Below, piece after piece: positions 13,996 through 16,349 of a stretch of DNA of 16,349 nucleotides (the stretch's first letter is position 1; each line of letters begins with the position of its first letter). The notes beneath the pieces are model-generated. The model saw only the letters and a program-made list of their open reading frames with translations. It was not told where the DNA came from and did no database searches. A program made the position numbers and the translations under genes. The stretch comes from Paracoccaceae bacterium (lineage in GTDB: Bacteria; Pseudomonadota; Alphaproteobacteria; Rhodobacterales; Rhodobacteraceae): NCBI GenBank assembly GCA_023254015.1, contig JALQYS010000150.1, positions 1 through 16,349 on the forward strand, given 5' to 3'.

Positions 13996-14490
13996 TCACG
14001 GCAGGATATGGATGGGCGTCCCCGGCTTGACCATGGCATAGATCCGCTCCATCTGCCGGTCGGTCACGGCGATGCAGCCGGCGGTCCAGTCCCGCTTGGT
14101 CACCTTCCGGTTTGGTCCGCCGTGAATGAAGATGTCCCCCCCCGGCGGCTTGCCCTTGGTCGAGGCGAAGGCGCGGTCTGCCTCATTGGGATAGCTGATG
14201 CCCAAAGACAGATGGAATTCGGACTTGGGGTTGCGGTGGCTGATGTAATAGGTGCCTTCGGGCGTCTTGCCGTCGCCTTCGAACTGCTTGTGGCCCACGG
14301 GGTTGAAGCCAAGACCGATCTTGTAGGTCTTCAGCACCTCGTCATTGTGCAGCAGATACATCTTGCGGTCGGATTTGCTGACCTGAATCTCCGTCACCTC
14401 CGGCCCGTTATAGGTCTTGAACTTGCTGCTGCCACAGGCGCTTAGCCCCAGCCCCAACACCACAAGAAGAAGAACCCGCAGAAAACCCAT
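13996..14490 (-). CDS. L,D-transpeptidase family (YkuD domain) lipoprotein
   Basis: 164 residues from the ATG at 14490. I prefer this start over a GTG at 14547 because it gives an exact lipoprotein signal: MGFLRV, a leucine/valine run, then LSAC with the acylated C19. The YkuD domain begins at VTEIQVSKSDRKMYLLHNDEVLKTYKIGLG and has GDGKTPEGTYYISHRNPKSEFHLSLGISYPN, the H123-G-G motif and the catalytic C139 in DWTAGCIAVTDRQM, spacing and context as in YafK/ErfK-type enzymes. It should act on peptidoglycan from a membrane anchor; whether as transpeptidase, or as a hydrolase of protein-peptidoglycan links as reported for E. coli YafK, is not decidable. Ribosome site is weak (GGGGC 11 bases upstream). 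Converges on the CAP gene. Confidence 0.9.
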   Translation of the reverse strand: MGFLRVLLLVVLGLGLSACGSSKFKTYNGPEVTEIQVSKSDRKMYLLHNDEVLKTYKIGLGFNPVGHKQFEGDGKTPEGTYYISHRNPKSEFHLSLGISYPNEADRAFASTKGKPPGGDIFIHGGPNRKVTKRDWTAGCIAVTDRQMERIYAMVKPGTPIHILP

Positions 14491-14622
14491 GTGCCGCAAT
14501 TGCCCCAGCCTGACGCGGATCGACGCCGCGATGATTTTCCCTGCCACTTAGCGTTTTTTTGCCGATCCGGCCAGATGCAGAACCACCCTTGCGGCAGAAT
14601 TCACACGCTTTTCAACCGAAGG
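14491..14622. other. Short intergenic region without a recognised feature
   Basis: The 132 bases between the YkuD lipoprotein start and the rRNA/tRNA methyltransferase stop must hold the promoter of the former, but I find no convincing minus-10/minus-35 pair. A small hairpin GCCG-ATC-CGGC next to a run of seven T/A has the T-run on the wrong side for a terminator of the methyltransferase gene. Confidence 0.5.
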
Positions 14623-15843
14623 TCAGCGCGACAGCCGCGCCGCCAGTTCGACATGCGAGGACCAGCGGAACTGGTCGACCACCTGCACCCAATCCAGCCG
14701 ATAGCCAGACTGGATCAGCGCCTTTGCGTCCCGGGCAAAGGTTGCCGGGTTGCACGAGACGTAGGCGATGACCGGCACCTTCGCGGCAACCAGACGGGCC
14801 GTCTGCGCCTCGGCCCCGGCGCGGGGCGGGTCGATGACCACGGCATCGACGCCCTTGAATTCATCCGGCTCCAGCGGGCGGCGGAACAGATCGCGGGTTT
14901 CAACCGTCAGACGCTTCAGCCCTTCGGCATTGCGCGCACCCTTTTCCAGGGCGGCGGTCATGGTGGCCTCTCCCTCGACTGCGTGCACCTCGGCGCGTTC
15001 GGCCAGGGGCAGGCTGAAGGTTCCACAGCCAGCAAAAAGGTCAACCACCCGGCGGGCCGGGCCGATGGCCAGCGCCACGGCCTGCAACAGCGCGCTTTCG
15101 CCTTCGGCCGTGGCCTGAAGAAAGGCCCCAGGCGGCGGGGCCACAAGGGCCCGGCCAAAGCGTTGCATGGGCGCGGCGCGCAGGGCGATGGTCTCTCCAT
15201 CCCAGGTCAGACGGGCAAAGCCATGGGTCTCGCACAGCCGCGCCAGATCCATCCGCATCTGCGCGTCCAGCTCTTTTCCGCCGGTCACCGCCACGTCCGG
15301 CCCGGCAAGGCTGCGTGTCACCGTCAACTGCACCTCGGTTGACCGGCTGCCACCCAGCTTGACCATCGCCTCAAGGCCGGGAAAGGCCGCCACAAGATCA
15401 GGATGCAGCAGCTGGCAATTCGGGATCGGCACCAGAACGTCGGACCCGCGGGCGTGAAAGCCCATCAGAACCCCGCCCTTGGTCTTGCGCCCGGTCAGCG
15501 TGGCGCGGCGGCGCGAGCGGGTCGGAGAGGTGGCCATCGGCCGGAAAGGCGCCTCCAGCCCCTGCCCGGCCAGCGCGCCACGCACGATGCCCTCTTTCCA
15601 GGTCGCCACAAACCCGTCGGCGGCGTGCTGCATCAGGCAACCGCCGCAACTGCGGGCATGGGCGCAAGGCGGTTTCACCCGGTCGGGCGAAGGGGTGACG
15701 ATCTTGCCCCCGGTCAGCGTATCCTTGACCAGATCGCCTTCGACCACCTCACCCGGCAGAAACCCCGGCGCATAGATCGGCCCGGCCTCACCCATGGCAA
15801 TGCCGTCGCCCAGATGGCCCAACCGTTCGATGCTGATCTTCAC
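14623..15843 (-). CDS. RlmD/TrmA-family RNA 5-methyluridine methyltransferase
   Basis: 406 residues from a GTG start at 15843 that overlaps the upstream stop by 4 bases (GTGA). An N-terminal TRAM-like barrel (IERLGHLGDGIAM) leads to the [4Fe-4S] cysteines C60, C66, C69 (CAHARSCGGC) and C143 (PIPNCQLLH), which point to the RlmD/RlmC branch rather than classical TrmA. The SAM site is VVDLFAGCGTF (266-276) with the upstream FLQ element Q243. The DPPRAG motif, the catalytic C364 in VSCNPATFARD and the general base E399 (SHVELA) follow. It makes m5U in 23S rRNA (or a tRNA) via a covalent cysteine intermediate. At 406 residues it is slightly shorter than E. coli RlmD. The exact RNA position cannot be assigned. 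Probably cotranscribed with the ABC exporter gene upstream. Confidence 0.93.
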   Translation of the reverse strand: MKISIERLGHLGDGIAMGEAGPIYAPGFLPGEVVEGDLVKDTLTGGKIVTPSPDRVKPPCAHARSCGGCLMQHAADGFVATWKEGIVRGALAGQGLEAPFRPMATSPTRSRRRATLTGRKTKGGVLMGFHARGSDVLVPIPNCQLLHPDLVAAFPGLEAMVKLGGSRSTEVQLTVTRSLAGPDVAVTGGKELDAQMRMDLARLCETHGFARLTWDGETIALRAAPMQRFGRALVAPPPGAFLQATAEGESALLQAVALAIGPARRVVDLFAGCGTFSLPLAERAEVHAVEGEATMTAALEKGARNAEGLKRLTVETRDLFRRPLEPDEFKGVDAVVIDPPRAGAEAQTARLVAAKVPVIAYVSCNPATFARDAKALIQSGYRLDWVQVVDQFRWSSHVELAARLSR

Positions 15844-16349
15844 GCCTGTTCGTCCTCTGTCCCAAGAAAGCCGCCCGACTGGCGGTTCCAGTAGCGCGCA
15901 TAGACCCCGCCCCGCGCCAGAAGGCTGGCATGATCGCCGATCTCGACGATCCGGCCCTGCTCCATCACGATGATCCGGTCCATGGCGGCGATGGTGGAAA
16001 GCCGGTGAGCAATGGCCAGCACCGTCTTGCCCTCCATCACCCGGGCAAGTGCCGCCTGTATGCTGGCTTCCACCTCGGAATCAAGGGCGCTTGTCGCCTC
16101 ATCCAGCACAAGGATCGGCGCGTCTTTCAGGAAAGCGCGAGCCAACGCGATGCGCTGCCGCTGCCCACCCGACAGTTTGACCCCGCGTTCACCAAGGAAA
16201 GCGTCATAGCCGCGCCGGCCCTGATGGTCGATCATACTGTCGATGAAGTCATGCGCCTCGGCGGCCCTGGAGGCGGCAATGATCTCGGCCTCGGTCGCCT
16301 CGGGGCGGCCATAGGCGATGTTGTCGCGGGCCGAGCGGTTGAACATCGC
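15840..16349 (-). CDS. ABC exporter, C-terminal ATPase part, cut at the right edge
   Basis: 169 visible residues; the gene continues beyond the window, which removes the membrane domain and Walker A. Present are the RDNIAYGRPEATEAEII Q-loop-following helix, the signature LSGGQRQRIALARA, Walker B ILVLDEATSALD and the switch histidine in AHRLSTI. The LSGGQRQR form and the ALFNRS-RDNIAYG context are those of MsbA/BmrA-type fused exporters, which flip lipids or drugs with ATP. An apparent ATG at 16346 is an internal methionine (AMFNRSARDN), not the start. The stop TGA overlaps the GTG start of the RNA methyltransferase gene. Confidence 0.93.
   Translation of the reverse strand, partial: AMFNRSARDNIAYGRPEATEAEIIAASRAAEAHDFIDSMIDHQGRRGYDAFLGERGVKLSGGQRQRIALARAFLKDAPILVLDEATSALDSEVEASIQAALARVMEGKTVLAIAHRLSTIAAMDRIIVMEQGRIVEIGDHASLLARGGVYARYWNRQSGGFLGTEDEQA

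Noticed and set aside
14563..14573. Small hairpin GCCG-ATC-CGGC beside a run of T
   Set aside because: On the minus strand the run is A and follows the stem, on the plus strand the T precede it; neither gives a terminator, and the stem is only 4 bp.
1..16349. Search for tRNA, rRNA, CRISPR, transposon ends, att sites, prophage or defence genes
   Set aside because: None seen. Gene content, strand-coupled packing and composition are uniform, with no sign of recent transfer.

Overview
The window reads as ordinary chromosomal DNA of a GC-rich alphaproteobacterium, most likely a member of the Rhodobacteraceae/Paracoccaceae (Rhodobacter, Gemmobacter, Tabrizicola or similar). The grounds are base composition, protein style, a hemH followed by a tiny secreted protein, and a ComF/NDUFAF5-like divergent pair. 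I see no rRNA, tRNA, CRISPR array, IS element or phage gene, so nearly everything is core or near-core metabolism and envelope biology.

Layout. At the left edge (1-572, minus) lies a VOC/glyoxalase-fold protein with an 18-bp perfect palindrome over its predicted transcription start. Next, on the minus strand, is a two-gene RND efflux operon: a periplasmic adaptor (TTG start at 4929) followed by a 1090-aa inner-membrane pump, ending in a strong intrinsic terminator at 668-690. No outer-membrane channel gene and no dedicated regulator is present, but an inverted repeat overlaps the predicted operon promoter. Divergent from it, on the plus strand, is a small aromatic/acyl-CoA set: a luciferase-like flavin monooxygenase, a PaaI-type hotdog thioesterase abutting it, and the phenylacetate-CoA ligase PaaK.

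PaaK converges (3-bp gap) on a minus-strand series read comF, grxC, nitrilase-family amidase, MarR regulator. The last three are tightly packed (5-bp gap, then 4-bp overlap) and have a good candidate promoter of their own inside the end of comF. Divergent from comF (30-bp gap) is an NDUFAF5-like protein that has lost the glycine-rich SAM motif, followed by ferrochelatase hemH. A bidirectional hairpin terminator separates hemH from a 59-aa secreted/membrane small protein.

The right-hand third is envelope-related: a Tat-exported YkuD L,D-transpeptidase (minus), a CAP-domain lipoprotein (plus), and a second YkuD lipoprotein (minus). It is followed by an rRNA/tRNA m5U methyltransferase of the RlmD/TrmA family whose GTG start overlaps the stop of an ABC exporter ATPase that runs off the right edge.

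I found no convincing new multi-gene system. The points most worth checking are the degenerate NDUFAF5 homologue with a possible leaderless mRNA, the palindromic operators, an orphan terminator just upstream of the CAP gene, and the small secreted protein beside hemH.
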